NCBI RefSeq assembly: GCF_028826105.1
Contig: NZ_JAQGPL010000001.1
Coordinates: forward strand, 2,692,501-2,756,500
DNA length: 64,000 nucleotides
DNA from: Paenibacillus humicola
GTDB taxonomy: Bacteria > Bacillota > Bacilli > Paenibacillales > Paenibacillaceae
Direction of reading: 5' to 3'
Both the position numbers and the translations under genes were made by a program. This document shows, piece after piece, positions 51,571 to 62,995 of this stretch. The notes under the pieces were generated by a model. It saw only the letters and a list, made by a program, of their open reading frames with translations. It was not told the origin of the DNA and ran no database searches. Position 1 is the first letter of the stretch. Each line of letters begins with the position of its first letter.

Positions 51571-51755
51571 AGATCCGGTCTATAGCTCCTGTGAAATATA
51601 TTTATTACTTGTATGGATGTTAATCGTATTATAGTGTAATTACGTAAAAGAAACCAGATCAACCGGATTGGAAACGGCCCTGCGCCGCTGCATATACCGT
51701 CTTACGCCAATGCCGCACGATCATCGGAATCTCTGCTGGAAGGAGAGAGGAAAAA

Positions 51756-53285
51756 ATGGAGCCAACCACATTTGTTTTGTTTGGAGCCACAGGGGATTTG
51801 GCCAAACGGAAAATTTACCCTGCGTTGTATAATTTGTTTCTCGACGGTAAGCTGCCGGAAGCATTCTCCCTGTTCGGACTCGGGAGAAGAGAAAATACGG
51901 ACGAAACCTTCCGCGCCAACGTCGAGCAGTCGATCCGCACGTTCTCGAGGCGCGGCGCGGACGATGCCGCGTCAATCGGGCGATTCGTGAGCGCGTTTTA
52001 TTACAGCATTCTGGACGTCGGCCGCAAGGAGGATTTCAGCAGGCTGCTGCAGCGGGTCGAGCAGCGGGAGCGCGAGCTTGGCGCCGCGCCGAACCGGCTC
52101 TTCTATTTGTCGGTCGGGCCGGAATTCTTCGAAACGATCGCCGCGAACATCAAGGACAGCGGGCTCGGTTCCGAAGACGGCTGGAAGCGCCTCGTGATCG
52201 AGAAGCCTTTCGGCCACGATCTGCAGTCCGCCCGGGATTTGAACGAGAAGCTCAGCGAATCGTTCGAGGAGCATGAAATTTTCCGCATCGACCATTATCT
52301 CGGCAAGCCGATGGTGCAGAAGCTCGAGGTGCTGCAGCAGTCCAATCCGGTACTGCACGCTTTATGGACCAACCGGTACATCGCCAACGTGCAAATTACG
52401 GCGAACGAAATGGTCGGCGTGGAAGAGCGGGCCGGATATTACGACCATGTAGGCGCCGTTCGGGACATGTTCCAAAATCATATGCTGCAGCTTCTGATGA
52501 TGCTGGCGATTCACCTTCCGCATAACAGCACCTCCGAGACGGTGCGCATCAAGAAGAAAAAGGTCATGGAAGCCGTCGAGCCGCTGCTGAAAGAGGACGT
52601 CGGCGCCCATGTGATCCGCGGACAATATGCGGAGGGCGAAATTCAAGGGAAGCCGGCGGCCGGGTACCGTTCCGAACCGGGCATTGCCGAAACGTCCATG
52701 AACGACACATTTATCGCGGCGAGGCTGCAGATCGACGATTACTTCTGGCGGGGCGTTCCTTTTTATATCCGGACGGGCAAGCGAATGAAGGAGAAATCGA
52801 CGCGGATCGTCATCGAATTCAAGGAGCCGCTGAAGCAGTCTTCGGCAGCAAACGACGACAGCAAAGAGCCGAATCTGCTCGTCTTCGAAATCAGCCCGAA
52901 CGAAAGCATTACGCTGCAGCTTAACTCCAAAGATCCCCTGCAAAAAGGGGAGCTGAAGCCGATTCAGATCGATTTTCACGAGAGCCGCGAGGACGTGCGG
53001 GAAGCTTACGAAAATTTGATTTTCGACGCGCTTCAGGGAGATCCGACGTTTTTCGCGCACTGGGATGAGGTCGAGCTGTCGTGGAAATGGGTGCAGCCGA
53101 TTTTGGAGGCGTTCGAACAAAATCTCGTTCCGCTTCATCTGTACCCGGCCGGCAGCTACGGGCCGGCCGAGTCCGATGCGCTCCTCGCAAGGGAAGGATA
53201 CCACTGGTGGTTCGACGACAAGCCGCGGGAGCAAGCCGATAACAAAAAAGGAGACGATCATTATGCCTATCACGCAAACCATTGA
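51756..53285 (+). CDS. zwf: Glucose-6-phosphate 1-dehydrogenase
   Basis: 509 residues. The Rossmann motif [20 protein letters not shown] starts the protein, and the substrate-binding block [12 protein letters not shown] with the catalytic His is at about 180. It catalyses the first step of the oxidative pentose phosphate pathway and produces NADPH. GGAAGGAGAGG precedes the ATG. The end overlaps the transketolase gene by 23 bases, showing one transcript and translational coupling. Confidence 0.97.
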   Translation: MEPTTFVLFGATGDLAKRKIYPALYNLFLDGKLPEAFSLFGLGRRENTDETFRANVEQSIRTFSRRGADDAASIGRFVSAFYYSILDVGRKEDFSRLLQRVEQRERELGAAPNRLFYLSVGPEFFETIAANIKDSGLGSEDGWKRLVIEKPFGHDLQSARDLNEKLSESFEEHEIFRIDHYLGKPMVQKLEVLQQSNPVLHALWTNRYIANVQITANEMVGVEERAGYYDHVGAVRDMFQNHMLQLLMMLAIHLPHNSTSETVRIKKKKVMEAVEPLLKEDVGAHVIRGQYAEGEIQGKPAAGYRSEPGIAETSMNDTFIAARLQIDDYFWRGVPFYIRTGKRMKEKSTRIVIEFKEPLKQSSAANDDSKEPNLLVFEISPNESITLQLNSKDPLQKGELKPIQIDFHESREDVREAYENLIFDALQGDPTFFAHWDEVELSWKWVQPILEAFEQNLVPLHLYPAGSYGPAESDALLAREGYHWWFDDKPREQADNKKGDDHYAYHANH

Positions 53286-55254
53286 TCAGCTTGCGATCGA
53301 TACGATTCGCACCTTGTCGATCGATGCCACCAACACCGCCAATTCCGGCCACCCGGGGCTGCCGATGGGGGCGGCGCCGATGGCATACGCCCTTTGGTCC
53401 GGACATCTGAATCACAACCCCGGCAATGCCAAATGGTTCAACCGGGACCGCTTCGTTTTGTCCGCTGGCCATGGTTCGGCTTTGCTGTACAGCCTGCTCC
53501 ATCTGACGGGCTACCAGGTATCGCTCGACGATTTGAAGCAGTTTCGCAAGCTGAACAGCAAGACGCCCGGGCATCCCGAATTCGGGCATACGGACGGCGT
53601 GGAAGCTACGACGGGACCGCTGGGCCAAGGCATCGCGAATGCGGTGGGCATGGCGATGGCCGAAGCCCATCTCGCTTCGAAATTCAATCGGGACGGCTTC
53701 CCGGTCGTCGACCATTATACGTACGCGCTCGTCGGCGACGGCTGCCTGATGGAAGGCATCTCCTACGAGGCGATGTCGATGGCGGGCCATATGAAGCTCG
53801 GCAAGCTGATCGTGCTATACGATTCCAACGACATTTCACTGGACGGGGATTTAAACCTGTCTTTCGGGGAAAATATCCAGAAACGTGCAGAATCGGCCCA
53901 TTGGCACTATTTGCGGGTGGAGGACGGCAACGACGTCTCGCAAATCGCCGATGCGATCGCGGCCGCCAAGCAAAACGATTCGCAGCCGACGCTGATCGAA
54001 ATCCGCACCATTATCGGCTACGGCAGCAAGGTTGCGGGGACGAATAAAGCGCACGGCGCTCCGCTGGGCAAAGAAGAAGGGAAAGCGACCAAGGAAGCGT
54101 ACGGCTGGAAGTTTGAGGAAGAATTCACCGTTCCGGATGAGGTCAGAGCCCATTTTGAGCAGCTGAAGCAGCATGGAGCGGCCAAAGAAGAAGCGTGGAA
54201 TTCGCTGTTCGCGTCGTATAAAGCGCAGTATCCTTCGGAAGGCGGAGAGCTGGATCGGGCGATCGACGGCAAGGTGCTGCTGGATGCTGCGGATATTTTG
54301 ACGTTCGACGCTTCCAAAGCCGTTTCGACGCGTATCGCAAGCGGCCAAGCGATCAACCATTACGTGAAAAAGGTACCCGCCATTTTCGGCGGCAGCGCGG
54401 ACTTGTCGCACTCCACGATGACGGATATCAGCGGGGAGCCGACATACGCGATCGATTCCTACTCGGGACGCAACATTTATTTCGGCGTCCGCGAGCACGC
54501 GATGGGCGCAGCCGGCAACGGCATGGCGCTTCACGGTGGAGTCAAGCCGTTCGTCAGCACGTTTTTCGTATTCAGCGATTATTTGCGCCCGTCCATCCGG
54601 CTTGCCGCTCTGCAAAAGCTGCCCGTCGTCTACGTATTCACCCACGACTCGATTGCCGTTGGGGAAGACGGTCCGACGCACGAGCCCGTCGAGCATTTGG
54701 CCGCGCTGCGCACCATTCCGGGTATGACGGTGATCCGTCCGACCGACGCCAACGAAACGGCAAGCGCGTGGGCGTACGCCCTGCAGCAAGCCGCCGGGCC
54801 GGTCGCCCTCATTTTAAGCCGGCAGAATCTGCCCGTATACGAAGCGACCAAAGGCAATGTGGACGAGGTCGCCAAGGGAGCATATGTGCTGGCGGAAACG
54901 AATGACCGGCCGGATCTGATTCTCGTCGGCACCGGATCCGAAGTTTCGCTGGCCATGGACGCCAAAGCCGAGCTGGAGAAAGACAACGTTTCGGTACGCG
55001 TAGTCGCCATGCCGAGCCGTGAGCTGTTCGACCGCCAGACCGAGGCGTACAAGGAACAAATCCTTCCGGCTTCCGTTACGAAACGGATCGCCATCGAAGC
55101 AGGCATTTCGCTGGGATGGGACCGTTACACAGGGCCAAGCGGCAAAGTGCTGTCGATCGATACGTTCGGCGCGTCGGGTTCCGGCGGCGCGGTGATGGAG
55201 CATTTCGGTTTCTCCGTCCAAAACGTGGTAAGATTAGCGAAGGAGCTGCTTTAA
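53263..55254 (+). CDS. tkt: Transketolase
   Basis: 663 residues from the ATG at 53263, inside the end of zwf, with AAAAAGGAG upstream; the long in-frame extension before it is only the zwf sequence in another frame. The thiamine-diphosphate site is [20 protein letters not shown] with its GDG start and the Asn of DSNDIS; conserved His residues are in NSGHPG. The C-terminal domain has the donor-binding region ([11 protein letters not shown] and others). It moves two-carbon units between sugar phosphates in the non-oxidative branch. Confidence 0.97.
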   Translation: MPITQTIDQLAIDTIRTLSIDATNTANSGHPGLPMGAAPMAYALWSGHLNHNPGNAKWFNRDRFVLSAGHGSALLYSLLHLTGYQVSLDDLKQFRKLNSKTPGHPEFGHTDGVEATTGPLGQGIANAVGMAMAEAHLASKFNRDGFPVVDHYTYALVGDGCLMEGISYEAMSMAGHMKLGKLIVLYDSNDISLDGDLNLSFGENIQKRAESAHWHYLRVEDGNDVSQIADAIAAAKQNDSQPTLIEIRTIIGYGSKVAGTNKAHGAPLGKEEGKATKEAYGWKFEEEFTVPDEVRAHFEQLKQHGAAKEEAWNSLFASYKAQYPSEGGELDRAIDGKVLLDAADILTFDASKAVSTRIASGQAINHYVKKVPAIFGGSADLSHSTMTDISGEPTYAIDSYSGRNIYFGVREHAMGAAGNGMALHGGVKPFVSTFFVFSDYLRPSIRLAALQKLPVVYVFTHDSIAVGEDGPTHEPVEHLAALRTIPGMTVIRPTDANETASAWAYALQQAAGPVALILSRQNLPVYEATKGNVDEVAKGAYVLAETNDRPDLILVGTGSEVSLAMDAKAELEKDNVSVRVVAMPSRELFDRQTEAYKEQILPASVTKRIAIEAGISLGWDRYTGPSGKVLSIDTFGASGSGGAVMEHFGFSVQNVVRLAKELL

Positions 55255-55300
55255 TGCAGCTTGATTCGATATACAACTTTATTAAATGGAGGTAGTTTAC

Positions 55301-55966
55301 ATGAAATTTTTTATCGACACTGCAAACCTGGAAGATATCAGAAAGGCCTATAAACTCGGCGTCCTCTCCGGCGTCACGACGAACCCGTCGCTTGTCGCCA
55401 AGGAAGGTGTAAAATTCGAGGACCGCATTGCCGAGATTTTGCGCGAAGTACCCGAGGTCGAATCCGTCTCGGCGGAAGTTACGCCGGACGCGGAGACCGC
55501 CGAAGACATGATCGCGCAGGCGAACGAGCTGATCAAAATCAACGACAACGACAAAAATATCACGATCAAGCTGCCGATGACGCTGGCCGGCTTGGAGGCG
55601 TGCCGCTACCTGACGAAAAAAGGCGTCAAAACGAACATGACGCTCATTTTCACCGTGAACCAGGCACTCTTGGCATCCCGCGCTGGCGCAACCTACGTTT
55701 CGCCGTTTCTCGGCCGCTTGGACGACATCTCCGAAGACGGCGTCCAATTGGTATCGAAGGTAGCGGAGCTGTTCCGCACGCATAACCTGGATACGCAAAT
55801 CATCGCGGCGTCCGTCCGCCATCCGGACCACGTCACCCGCGTCGCGATGGCCGGCGCGCATATCGCAACGGTGCCGTTCTCGGTCATCGAGCAAATTTCC
55901 AAGCATCCGCTGACGGATCAAGGGATCGCCAAATTTGCCGCCGACTGGAAAAAAGCCGTTCAATAA
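55301..55966 (+). CDS. tal: Transaldolase, small fructose-6-phosphate-aldolase type
   Basis: 221 residues from the ATG at 55301, with TGGAGG upstream. The length is that of the short TalC/FSA type. The motif [13 protein letters not shown] starts the protein, [11 protein letters not shown] follows, and the Schiff-base Lys lies in [11 protein letters not shown] at about residue 90. It interconverts sugar phosphates in the non-oxidative branch. It lies 46 bases after transketolase, in the same gene order. Confidence 0.94.
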   Translation: MKFFIDTANLEDIRKAYKLGVLSGVTTNPSLVAKEGVKFEDRIAEILREVPEVESVSAEVTPDAETAEDMIAQANELIKINDNDKNITIKLPMTLAGLEACRYLTKKGVKTNMTLIFTVNQALLASRAGATYVSPFLGRLDDISEDGVQLVSKVAELFRTHNLDTQIIAASVRHPDHVTRVAMAGAHIATVPFSVIEQISKHPLTDQGIAKFAADWKKAVQ

Positions 55967-56032
55967 TACAGGCCGTCCATTGGGCAAGCTTTTATAGATA
56001 CGGAATTACGGAGTGAGAGGGAGGCAATCGCA

Positions 56033-57472
56033 ATGAGCAAGCAGCAGATCGGCGTAGCGGGCCTGGCTGTCATGGGGAAAAACCTGGCTATGAATATCGA
56101 AAGCAAGGGATTTTCCGTTTCAGTGTACAACCGCTCGCCGGAGAAGACGAAGGATCTGGTATCGGAAGCGCAGGGGAAAAATCTGGTCGGCACGTACAGC
56201 GTCGAACAATTCGTCGAGTCGCTTGAAACGCCGCGCAAAATCATCATCATGGTCAAAGCGGGACAGCCGACCGACGATACGATCAATCAGCTTGTGCCGC
56301 ATCTGAGCGAAGGGGATATTCTCATCGACGGCGGCAACGCCTTTTTCCCCGACACGCAGCGAAGAAATAAAGAGCTGCAGGCCAAAGGACTGCGCTTTAT
56401 CGGCGCAGGAATTTCCGGCGGCGAAGAAGGCGCGTTGAAAGGCCCGGCGATCATGCCCGGCGGGCAAAAAGACGCGTACGAGCTTGTCGAACCGATTCTG
56501 ACCGCCATCTCGGCGAAAGTGAACGGCGACCCGTGCTCGACGTATATCGGTCCGGACGGTGCCGGCCATTATGTGAAAATGGTTCATAACGGCATCGAAT
56601 ACGGCGATATGCAGCTGATCGGCGAAGCGTACCATCTGCTGAAGGACGTGCTGAAGCTTGACACGGACCAACTGCACGAAATTTTTTCGGAATGGAACAA
56701 AGGCGAGCTGGACAGCTATTTAATCGAGATTACCGCCGATATTTTCTCCAAGCGCGATCCGGAGACCGGCAAGCCGATGGTGGACGTCATTCTCGACTCC
56801 GCAGGCCAGAAAGGCACCGGCAAATGGACGAGCCAAAGCTCGCTTGACCTGGGCGTTCCGCTGTCCATCATTACCGAGTCCGTGTTCGCCCGGTTCCTCT
56901 CCGCGATGAAAGAGGAGCGCACTGCGGCCAGCAAACGGCTGTCGGGCCCGGCGGCATCCGCTTATGACGGCGATCCGCAGGAGTTCATCGAGGCGGTGCG
57001 CAAAGCGCTTTATGCCAGCAAAATTGCGTCCTATGCGCAGGGCTTCGCGCAGATGAAAGCCGCATCCGACGCGTTCGGCTGGAACTTGAACTACGGCCGC
57101 ATCGCGATGATTTTCCGCGGCGGCTGCATTATCCGCGCGAGATTTTTGCAAAATATTAAAGACGCGTACGACCGCGATCCGGAGCTGAAAAACCTGCTGC
57201 TGGACGAATATTTCAGCAGCATCGTCGAGAACTACCAGGAAGCATGGCGCCGCGTAATTGCGATCGCAGTAACCCGGGGGATTCCGGTGCCTGCATTCGC
57301 TTCCGCCCTGGCGTATTACGACAGCTACCGCACAGAACGGCTTCCGGCTAACCTGCTGCAGGCGCAGCGGGACTATTTCGGGGCGCACACGTTCGAGCGC
57401 GTCGACCGGGAAGGCAGCTTCCACTTCCAATGGATGGACAATCAACCGGTAGAGCATTCCGTCAAATCATAA
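56033..57472 (+). CDS. gnd: 6-phosphogluconate dehydrogenase, NADP-dependent
   Basis: 479 residues, the length of the long GndA type. The Rossmann motif [13 protein letters not shown] is at the start, the 6PGDH signature [13 protein letters not shown] and the catalytic [15 protein letters not shown] are intact. It oxidatively decarboxylates 6-phosphogluconate to ribulose 5-phosphate with NADPH production. It is the last gene of the pentose-phosphate cluster; 6-phosphogluconolactonase is not encoded here. A terminator follows directly. Confidence 0.97.
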   Translation: MSKQQIGVAGLAVMGKNLAMNIESKGFSVSVYNRSPEKTKDLVSEAQGKNLVGTYSVEQFVESLETPRKIIIMVKAGQPTDDTINQLVPHLSEGDILIDGGNAFFPDTQRRNKELQAKGLRFIGAGISGGEEGALKGPAIMPGGQKDAYELVEPILTAISAKVNGDPCSTYIGPDGAGHYVKMVHNGIEYGDMQLIGEAYHLLKDVLKLDTDQLHEIFSEWNKGELDSYLIEITADIFSKRDPETGKPMVDVILDSAGQKGTGKWTSQSSLDLGVPLSIITESVFARFLSAMKEERTAASKRLSGPAASAYDGDPQEFIEAVRKALYASKIASYAQGFAQMKAASDAFGWNLNYGRIAMIFRGGCIIRARFLQNIKDAYDRDPELKNLLLDEYFSSIVENYQEAWRRVIAIAVTRGIPVPAFASALAYYDSYRTERLPANLLQAQRDYFGAHTFERVDREGSFHFQWMDNQPVEHSVKS

Positions 57473-57487
57473 TGGCTGCTTAAATCG

Positions 57488-57545
57488 CTTCTGCAGAAGA
57501 GTCGTGAAGCCCGCTTCACGATATCTCTGCAGGAGCGTTTTTTAT
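57488..57545 (+). terminator. Intrinsic terminator after gnd
   Basis: CGTGAAGC pairs with GCTTCACG, extended by an outer CGCTTCTGCAGA / TCTGCAGGAGCG stem, then six T. It ends the pentose-phosphate transcript. Confidence 0.9.
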
Positions 57546-57663
57546 TTGCGCTTTATCTCTTGGCATTTATTCGAAGATGATGGATAATATAACCAGTTTA
57601 TTCGGGTTGGTGATGGCAGACTCATTTTTTGTTTATTTTGCATCGAGTCTGGAGGCGAAATCA

Positions 57664-58392
57664 ATGAGGGGTGATTACGGGATCGACGCGCCCGGCGTCG
57701 TACGAAATCTGGCGCTGGCGGGAGCGGGGGCCTTCCTTCTGGCCATCGCGGCTTTTTCCTCATTCCCGGGCAGGCTGCACGGACTGGGATTGGCAATCGG
57801 CTTCGTTTTCCTGATCGGTTTCCTGGTGTTCGAGGCCGAGGCGCTGTATATGATTTGGAGCAGCAAAAAAGGAAAATTCCGCGAGCGGGAACGTTTGCTT
57901 GAGCTTGTTAAGCTGCAAGGCGGCGAAAACGTGCTGGATGTCGGCTGCGGCCGGGGGCTTGTGCTAAACGCCGCGGCCCGCAGGCTGACGACCGGGAAAG
58001 CGGTCGGGATCGATATTTGGAACAAACAGGACCAGTCGGGCAACGGTCCGGCCGCGACTTGGGCAAACGCCAAGGTTGAAGGGGTGGCCGAACGGGTGGA
58101 AATTGTGGACGGCGACGCGCGGAGCATGCCGTTCGGGGATAACGAATACGACGTGGTCGTATCCAGTCTGGCCATTCACAATATTCGAGAGACCGAGGAG
58201 CGGTACAGAGCTTTGAGCGAAATGATGCGTGTTCTTAAGCCCGGCGGACGTTTTGCGATCCTTGACTTTCAGTATGTGAAGGAATACGCCGAAGGGTTCG
58301 AACGGCTTGGCGCGAACGATTTGCGGATCGTCGGGCCGCATTGGCTCATGTTTCCGCCGGTCCGGATTGTAACGGGGCGTAAACCGTCCTGA
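57664..58392 (+). CDS. Membrane-anchored class I SAM-dependent methyltransferase
   Basis: 242 residues from the ATG at 57664, with CTGGAGG upstream; an earlier ATG at 57577 lacks a site. Two hydrophobic segments (about 16-36 and 40-64) precede the methyltransferase domain. The SAM motif I is VLDVGCGRGLVLN, an acidic residue follows in GIDIW, motif II is YDVVVSSLAIHN and the post-motif is LKPGGRFAILDF. The substrate is unknown; similar anchored enzymes methylate lipids or quinones. It is a single gene. Confidence 0.85.
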   Translation: MRGDYGIDAPGVVRNLALAGAGAFLLAIAAFSSFPGRLHGLGLAIGFVFLIGFLVFEAEALYMIWSSKKGKFRERERLLELVKLQGGENVLDVGCGRGLVLNAAARRLTTGKAVGIDIWNKQDQSGNGPAATWANAKVEGVAERVEIVDGDARSMPFGDNEYDVVVSSLAIHNIRETEERYRALSEMMRVLKPGGRFAILDFQYVKEYAEGFERLGANDLRIVGPHWLMFPPVRIVTGRKPS

Positions 58393-58538
58393 CCGCGGTA
58401 CATGAAGCGGCCGCATAGAAGCTGAAAGCAATGACTTCCTGTCTATTACCGCAGACAGATTGCAGGAGCGGCGAGTCCATGATAGGATGAAGGACACCTG
58501 CAATTGTATCGGGATGGATTTGGAGGGAGAGAGGAAAA

Positions 58539-59456
58539 ATGACGGTTCACCGGTTTGTGCCATCGGTTTACCACAACACGATCGGTTCGCATGACCCCAT
58601 TTTGCGCGTCCGCAGCGGCGATACGATCGAGACGACGTCCGTCGACGCGGCCGGAATGGATATTCGCGGCGATCAGGTCGCGAGGAGAAGCAATCCGATG
58701 ACAGGCCCTTTTTACATCGAAGGGGCAGAGCCCGGCGACATGCTTGCGGTCCGCTTCGAACGGATTTACCCGAACCGGGACTGGGGCTGGGCGGCGAATC
58801 TTATTGCTCCGAATGTGCTGGATCCGGACTTTGTTCCGACTCTGCCGGGCAAGGAAACGGTCCGCTGGACGGTCGATTTGGAGGCGGGCACGGCCCGCTT
58901 GGCCGACTCGGCTCCTTCGCTTGCTTATCTGCACGTGGAGCTGGCTCCTTTTCTGGGATGCTTCGGCGTGGCTCCCGCAAACGGACAGGCCATTTCCACC
59001 GCCACATCGGGCGAATACGGCGGAAATATGGATTATAAAGGCTTTGTCGAAGGCGTAACGGCGTATTTCCCCGTCTTTGCCGAAGGCGCCCTCCTGCATG
59101 TCGGTGACGGTCACGCCGTGCAGGGGGACGGAGAAATTACGGGAAACGGAATCGAAATATCCATGGATATCCGGTTTACCGTCGAAGTGATCAAAGGCAA
59201 GACGACCCGCTGGCCGCGCGGCGATTCCGGCACCCATTTGTTTACTGTCGGCAATGCACGACCGCTGGACCAAGCCGTACAGCATGCAACGACGGAGATG
59301 GTGCGCTGGTTAGGCGACGATTACGGTTTGAGCACGACCGAGGCCAGTATTTTACTCAGCCAATGCGTCGAGTACGAGCTGGGGAACATATTCGATCCGG
59401 CATACACGATGGTGTGCAAATTGAACAAGCGTTTTCTGCCGAAAATGCCGGCATAA
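58539..59456 (+). CDS. Acetamidase/formamidase family protein
   Basis: 305 residues, GGAGGGAGAGAGG upstream. The family is recognised from GDTIETTSVDAAGMDI and TGPFYIEGAEPGDMLAV at the N-terminus, then the GDGHAVQGDGEITGNGIE block with the metal-binding pattern. It hydrolyses short amides such as formamide or acetamide, giving ammonia and a carboxylate. It has no amide transporter next to it. The following serine hydrolase gene is 71 bases downstream on the same strand. Confidence 0.92.
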   Translation: MTVHRFVPSVYHNTIGSHDPILRVRSGDTIETTSVDAAGMDIRGDQVARRSNPMTGPFYIEGAEPGDMLAVRFERIYPNRDWGWAANLIAPNVLDPDFVPTLPGKETVRWTVDLEAGTARLADSAPSLAYLHVELAPFLGCFGVAPANGQAISTATSGEYGGNMDYKGFVEGVTAYFPVFAEGALLHVGDGHAVQGDGEITGNGIEISMDIRFTVEVIKGKTTRWPRGDSGTHLFTVGNARPLDQAVQHATTEMVRWLGDDYGLSTTEASILLSQCVEYELGNIFDPAYTMVCKLNKRFLPKMPA

Positions 59457-59527
59457 GGCGTGTCTGATCTTTATGTTGCCGGATATTCCAGATTGCGGTA
59501 CTGTTAGAGAAAGAGAGGAGCGATCCG

Positions 59528-60952
59528 ATGGATAAACGAATGGTTTTGCCGAGAAGCGTTCCGGAAGCGCAAGGAATTTCTTCTGCGGCGGTTTCGGATT
59601 TTTTGAAAGCGGTTCAAAACGACAGCAAAATGGAGCTGCACAGCTTCATGCTGCTCCGGCACGGCCAGGTGGTCGCCGAAGGCTGGTGGTCGCCTTACGC
59701 GGCGTACCTGCCGCATTCGCTTTATTCGCTGAGCAAAAGCTTCACTTCGACCGCCATCGGACTCGCTGTGGAGGAAGGGAGAATCTCGCTCGACGACCGG
59801 GTCGTGGAGTTCTTCCCGGAAGAAGCCCCGCAGGACGTATCGGCGAATTTGTCGGCCATGCGGATCCGCCATCTGCTCATGATGGGCACCGGTCACGCCG
59901 AAGAGCCGAAGCTGCGGGAGAACCCGCGGAACAATTGGGTTGAAGCGTTTTTGCACGCGCCGGTGGTGTACGAGCCGGGCACGCATTTCGTTTATAACAG
60001 CGGGGCGACCTACATGCTGTCCGCCATTTTGCAAAAGGTGAGCGGGGAGAAGCTGCTCGATTATTTGCAGCCCCGCCTGCTGCTGCCGCTCGGGATTGAA
60101 GGCGCGACGTGGGAGTCGTGTCCGATGGGCATTCATGTCGGCGGCTGGGGGCTCAGCGTCAAAACCGAAGATATCGCCAAATTCGGCCAGCTGTATTTGC
60201 AGAAAGGCGTCTGGAACGGCAGCTGCATCCTGCCGGAGGCTTGGGTGGCGGAAGCGACCTCGAAGCACATCGAGAACAGCAATCAAAACGTCGACTGGGC
60301 GCAAGGCTACGGCTATCAGTTTTGGCGGTGCCGGCACGGGGCGTACCGCGGCGACGGTTATCTCGGCCAGTATTGCATCGTCATGCAGGAGCAGGATGCG
60401 GTGGCCGTATTTACAAGCGGGACGGGCGACATGCAGGCCGTGCTGAACCTTGTCTGGGAGCATTTGCTTCCCGCCATGCAGCCGGGCACGCTGCCCGCGA
60501 ACAACGAAGCCGCGGCCGCACTGTCCGCGCAGCTGAACGGACTTGCGCTCGGGCTGCCGCGCGATCAACCGAGCTCCCCCAGAGAAGCGGAGCTTTCGGG
60601 CAACGTATACCGGCTGGACGAGAACGAAACCGGCTGGAGCACGTTCTCCATCCGCTTTGATCAGGAAGAAGCTGCCGTCGTCATCCGAAACGGGAACGGC
60701 GAGCATACGATCCGCAGCGGCCGCGGAGAATGGCTGACCGGCGTATCCCGCATCCAGCAAAATGTCGACCGCGCGGTCGCTTCCAGCTTCACCTGGCGCG
60801 GCCCGGACACGTTGGAGCTGACCGTCCGCCATATTGAAACGCCGTTCGGCCATACCGTCACGTGCCGATTGGAAGACGCGGGAATCGCGCTGGAAATCCG
60901 GCAAAACGTCGGCGGTCCGGAATTGATTGCCCTGCGCGGAAAGCAAGCATAA
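59528..60952 (+). CDS. Serine hydrolase, beta-lactamase class C/penicillin-binding type
   Basis: 474 residues. The catalytic SxxK is in SLYSLSKSFTS with Ser and Lys in place, and the second motif is YNSGATYML (the YxN). The third motif appears as HGAYRGDGYLG. It has no signal peptide or lipobox, so it should stay in the cytosol, unlike many relatives. A C-terminal extension (about 340-470) carries an extra beta domain. It may act as an esterase or peptidase. It follows the amidase gene closely and ends in a terminator. Confidence 0.88.
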   Translation: MDKRMVLPRSVPEAQGISSAAVSDFLKAVQNDSKMELHSFMLLRHGQVVAEGWWSPYAAYLPHSLYSLSKSFTSTAIGLAVEEGRISLDDRVVEFFPEEAPQDVSANLSAMRIRHLLMMGTGHAEEPKLRENPRNNWVEAFLHAPVVYEPGTHFVYNSGATYMLSAILQKVSGEKLLDYLQPRLLLPLGIEGATWESCPMGIHVGGWGLSVKTEDIAKFGQLYLQKGVWNGSCILPEAWVAEATSKHIENSNQNVDWAQGYGYQFWRCRHGAYRGDGYLGQYCIVMQEQDAVAVFTSGTGDMQAVLNLVWEHLLPAMQPGTLPANNEAAAALSAQLNGLALGLPRDQPSSPREAELSGNVYRLDENETGWSTFSIRFDQEEAAVVIRNGNGEHTIRSGRGEWLTGVSRIQQNVDRAVASSFTWRGPDTLELTVRHIETPFGHTVTCRLEDAGIALEIRQNVGGPELIALRGKQA

Positions 60953-60978
60953 GCAATAATGATCCATCATTAAACCTG

Positions 60979-61017
60979 AACATAGCCGAAGCGTTTGCTT
61001 TGGCTATGTTTATTTTA
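60979..61017 (+). terminator. Terminator after the serine hydrolase gene
   Basis: AACATAGCCGAAGC pairs with GCTTTGGCTATGTT (one G-U pair), followed by a T-rich tract. Confidence 0.8.
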
Positions 61018-61237
61018 TGCGGAAGATATTTCATCGCAAATTGGGACAGATGAACGCCCCGGGCGGAATGCTCTGATCGGGCGTATACATTTGATGCCGC
61101 TCATGCGAAGTTACGGCCGTCATTTTCCCGCCTATCAACTGGAGTCGAACCGTCGCTTTGAGTACCGGTTTTGCTGCAGGATCGGGGACGTTTGCATCGA
61201 TTCCCTTACGGGCACTGTACCCTTCTCGAAATAGGGT

Positions 61238-61243
61238 TATAAT
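61238..61243 (+). promoter_or_regulatory. Possible -10 element of the selO promoter
   Basis: A perfect TATAAT about 90 bases before the start codon; the -35 region is poor. Confidence 0.4.
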
Positions 61244-61332
61244 AAAGATGGAAAATCGCGTATATCAGGCGGCATCCATTTGGAAAGGTATAAAGAGCAA
61301 TCCCTCAAGTCCGATAAAATAAAGGAGCTCCC

Positions 61333-62802
61333 ATGACCCAAGATCAAACAGCGACACAGACCGGATGGAACTTCGATAACAGTTACGCCCGTTTACCGGA
61401 AACGTTTTTTACCAGGCAGGATCCCGTCCCGGTCAGCTCGCCGAAGCTGGCCAGGTTCAATCGTTCGTTAGCCGCAGAGCTGGGCTTGGATCCGGAGGAG
61501 ATGGAAAGCGGGGACGGCGCGGCGGTTTTTGCCGGCAACCGTATTCCCGCCGGTGCGGCACCGCTGGCTCAAGCCTATGCGGGGCATCAATTCGGCTATT
61601 TCACGATGCTTGGAGACGGCCGTGCCGTGCTGCTCGGTGAACAGATCACGCCTGCGGGCGGCCGGGTGGACATTCAGCTGAAAGGATCGGGAAGAACGCC
61701 GTATTCCCGCCAAGGCGACGGCCGGGCGGCGCTCGGTCCCATGCTGCGCGAGTATATCATCAGCGAAGCAGTGCACGCGCTTCATATTCCGACCACCCGC
61801 AGCCTCGCGGTCGTTACCACGGGCGACAAAATCGTCCGCGAATCGCTGCAGACCGGCGCCGTTCTGACCCGTGTCGCGGCCAGCCATCTGCGCGTCGGCA
61901 CCTTCCAATATGCCGCGCACTGGGCTCCTCAAGATCTTCAAACGCTGGCGGATTACGCCATCGAGCGGCATTATCCGAACGCGGCCGCCGCGGAGAACCG
62001 GTACCTGGCGCTGCTTCAAGCCGTGATCGAGCGGCAGGCCGGATTGATCGCCAAATGGCAGCTTGCCGGCTTTATTCACGGGGTGATGAACACCGATAAC
62101 ATGGCGATCAGCGGCGAAACGATCGATTACGGACCGTGCGCGTTTATGGATGCTTACGACCCGGAGACGGTATTCAGCTCCATCGACCGTCAGGGCCGGT
62201 ACGCATACGGCAATCAGCCGAATATCGGCGGCTGGAATCTCGCAAGATTCGCCGAAACGCTGCTGCCGCTGCTGCATGAGAACGAAGACAAGGCGATTGA
62301 ACTCGCGGAAGACGAAATCCGGAACTATCATGAGCGGTTCCATCACAATTGGCTCGCAGGCATGAGAGCGAAGCTGGGGATCCTGAACGCGGAGCCCGAG
62401 GACGAGTCTCTTGTTCAAGACCTGCTTGCCATCATGCAGAAGCATGGAGCGGACTACACCAATACGTTCCGCGCCTTCACGCTTGGCAAACCGGAGGATA
62501 CGCCGATGTTCGGTTCGGAGGGGTTTTCCCAGTGGCTTGAGCTGTGGCAGTCGAGACTGGGCAGGCAGCGGGAGCCCGTAACGGAGTCGCAGCAAATGAT
62601 GCGAAATTCCAATCCCGCGCTCATTCCGCGGAATCACCGGGTTGAAGAAGCGCTGGAGGCGGCGCAGTCGGGCGATTACAGTGTGATGGAGCGGCTTTTG
62701 TCGGCGCTTGCCAACCCTTACGCCTACTTGCCCGAACAGGACGAATACTGCTCGCTTCCCGCGCCGTCGGCCCGTCCATACCGAACCTATTGCGGAACCT
62801 GA
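61333..62802 (+). CDS. selO: SelO-family protein adenylyltransferase (YdiU)
   Basis: 489 residues, AAAGGAGC upstream. The pseudokinase-type fold is clear: [31 protein letters not shown], the metal-binding [13 protein letters not shown] and [15 protein letters not shown]. Proteins of this family transfer AMP to Ser, Thr or Tyr of target proteins, a redox-linked modification. The C-terminus reads YCGT, with Cys where some eukaryotic members carry selenocysteine. A single gene with a good terminator after it. Confidence 0.94.
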   Translation: MTQDQTATQTGWNFDNSYARLPETFFTRQDPVPVSSPKLARFNRSLAAELGLDPEEMESGDGAAVFAGNRIPAGAAPLAQAYAGHQFGYFTMLGDGRAVLLGEQITPAGGRVDIQLKGSGRTPYSRQGDGRAALGPMLREYIISEAVHALHIPTTRSLAVVTTGDKIVRESLQTGAVLTRVAASHLRVGTFQYAAHWAPQDLQTLADYAIERHYPNAAAAENRYLALLQAVIERQAGLIAKWQLAGFIHGVMNTDNMAISGETIDYGPCAFMDAYDPETVFSSIDRQGRYAYGNQPNIGGWNLARFAETLLPLLHENEDKAIELAEDEIRNYHERFHHNWLAGMRAKLGILNAEPEDESLVQDLLAIMQKHGADYTNTFRAFTLGKPEDTPMFGSEGFSQWLELWQSRLGRQREPVTESQQMMRNSNPALIPRNHRVEEALEAAQSGDYSVMERLLSALANPYAYLPEQDEYCSLPAPSARPYRTYCGT

Positions 62803-62902
62803 ACGGCGGAGCGGATACCATGTAACCCATTCGTCTTCGTTAGGCGCTTCCAGTGCAAGTTTCACCGGCCCGTCCTTCAAGAAAGGAACGGTTTCGTATG
62901 TA

Positions 62903-62938
62903 TTGGCCAGCCGGAATGAACGGCTGGCCTATTTTTTG
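62903..62938 (+). terminator. Intrinsic terminator after selO
   Basis: GGCCAGCCG pairs perfectly with CGGCTGGCC over a 7-base loop, then TATTTTTT. Confidence 0.9.
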
Positions 62939-62995
62939 TGCGCGATCGGGAGCTGCGGACGGCGGCGGTCAAAGATTTATCCCCGGCAAAAAAGG

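Larger units (their letters stand above)
60953..61332. other. Gene-free stretch between the serine hydrolase and SelO genes
   Basis: It holds the terminator at 60979-61017 and a TATAAT at 61238-61243 that is probably the -10 of the SelO promoter; no good -35 is seen. A 79-codon frame crossing it has no ribosome site and overlaps the terminator, so I do not accept it. Confidence 0.6.

Noticed and set aside
59504..60970. Long minus-strand frame across the serine hydrolase gene (488 codons).
   Set aside because: No recognisable domain or ribosome site; antisense shadow.
61135..61160. tRNA T-arm-like CGGTTCGACTCC on the minus strand.
   Set aside because: The flanking bases cannot form a T stem, and there is no acceptor or anticodon arm.
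60995..61234. A 79-codon plus-strand frame between the serine hydrolase and SelO genes.
   Set aside because: It starts inside the terminator hairpin and lacks a ribosome site.
61468..62880. Long minus-strand frame across selO (470 codons).
   Set aside because: Antisense shadow of a well-supported gene, and it runs over the sequence leading to the selO terminator.
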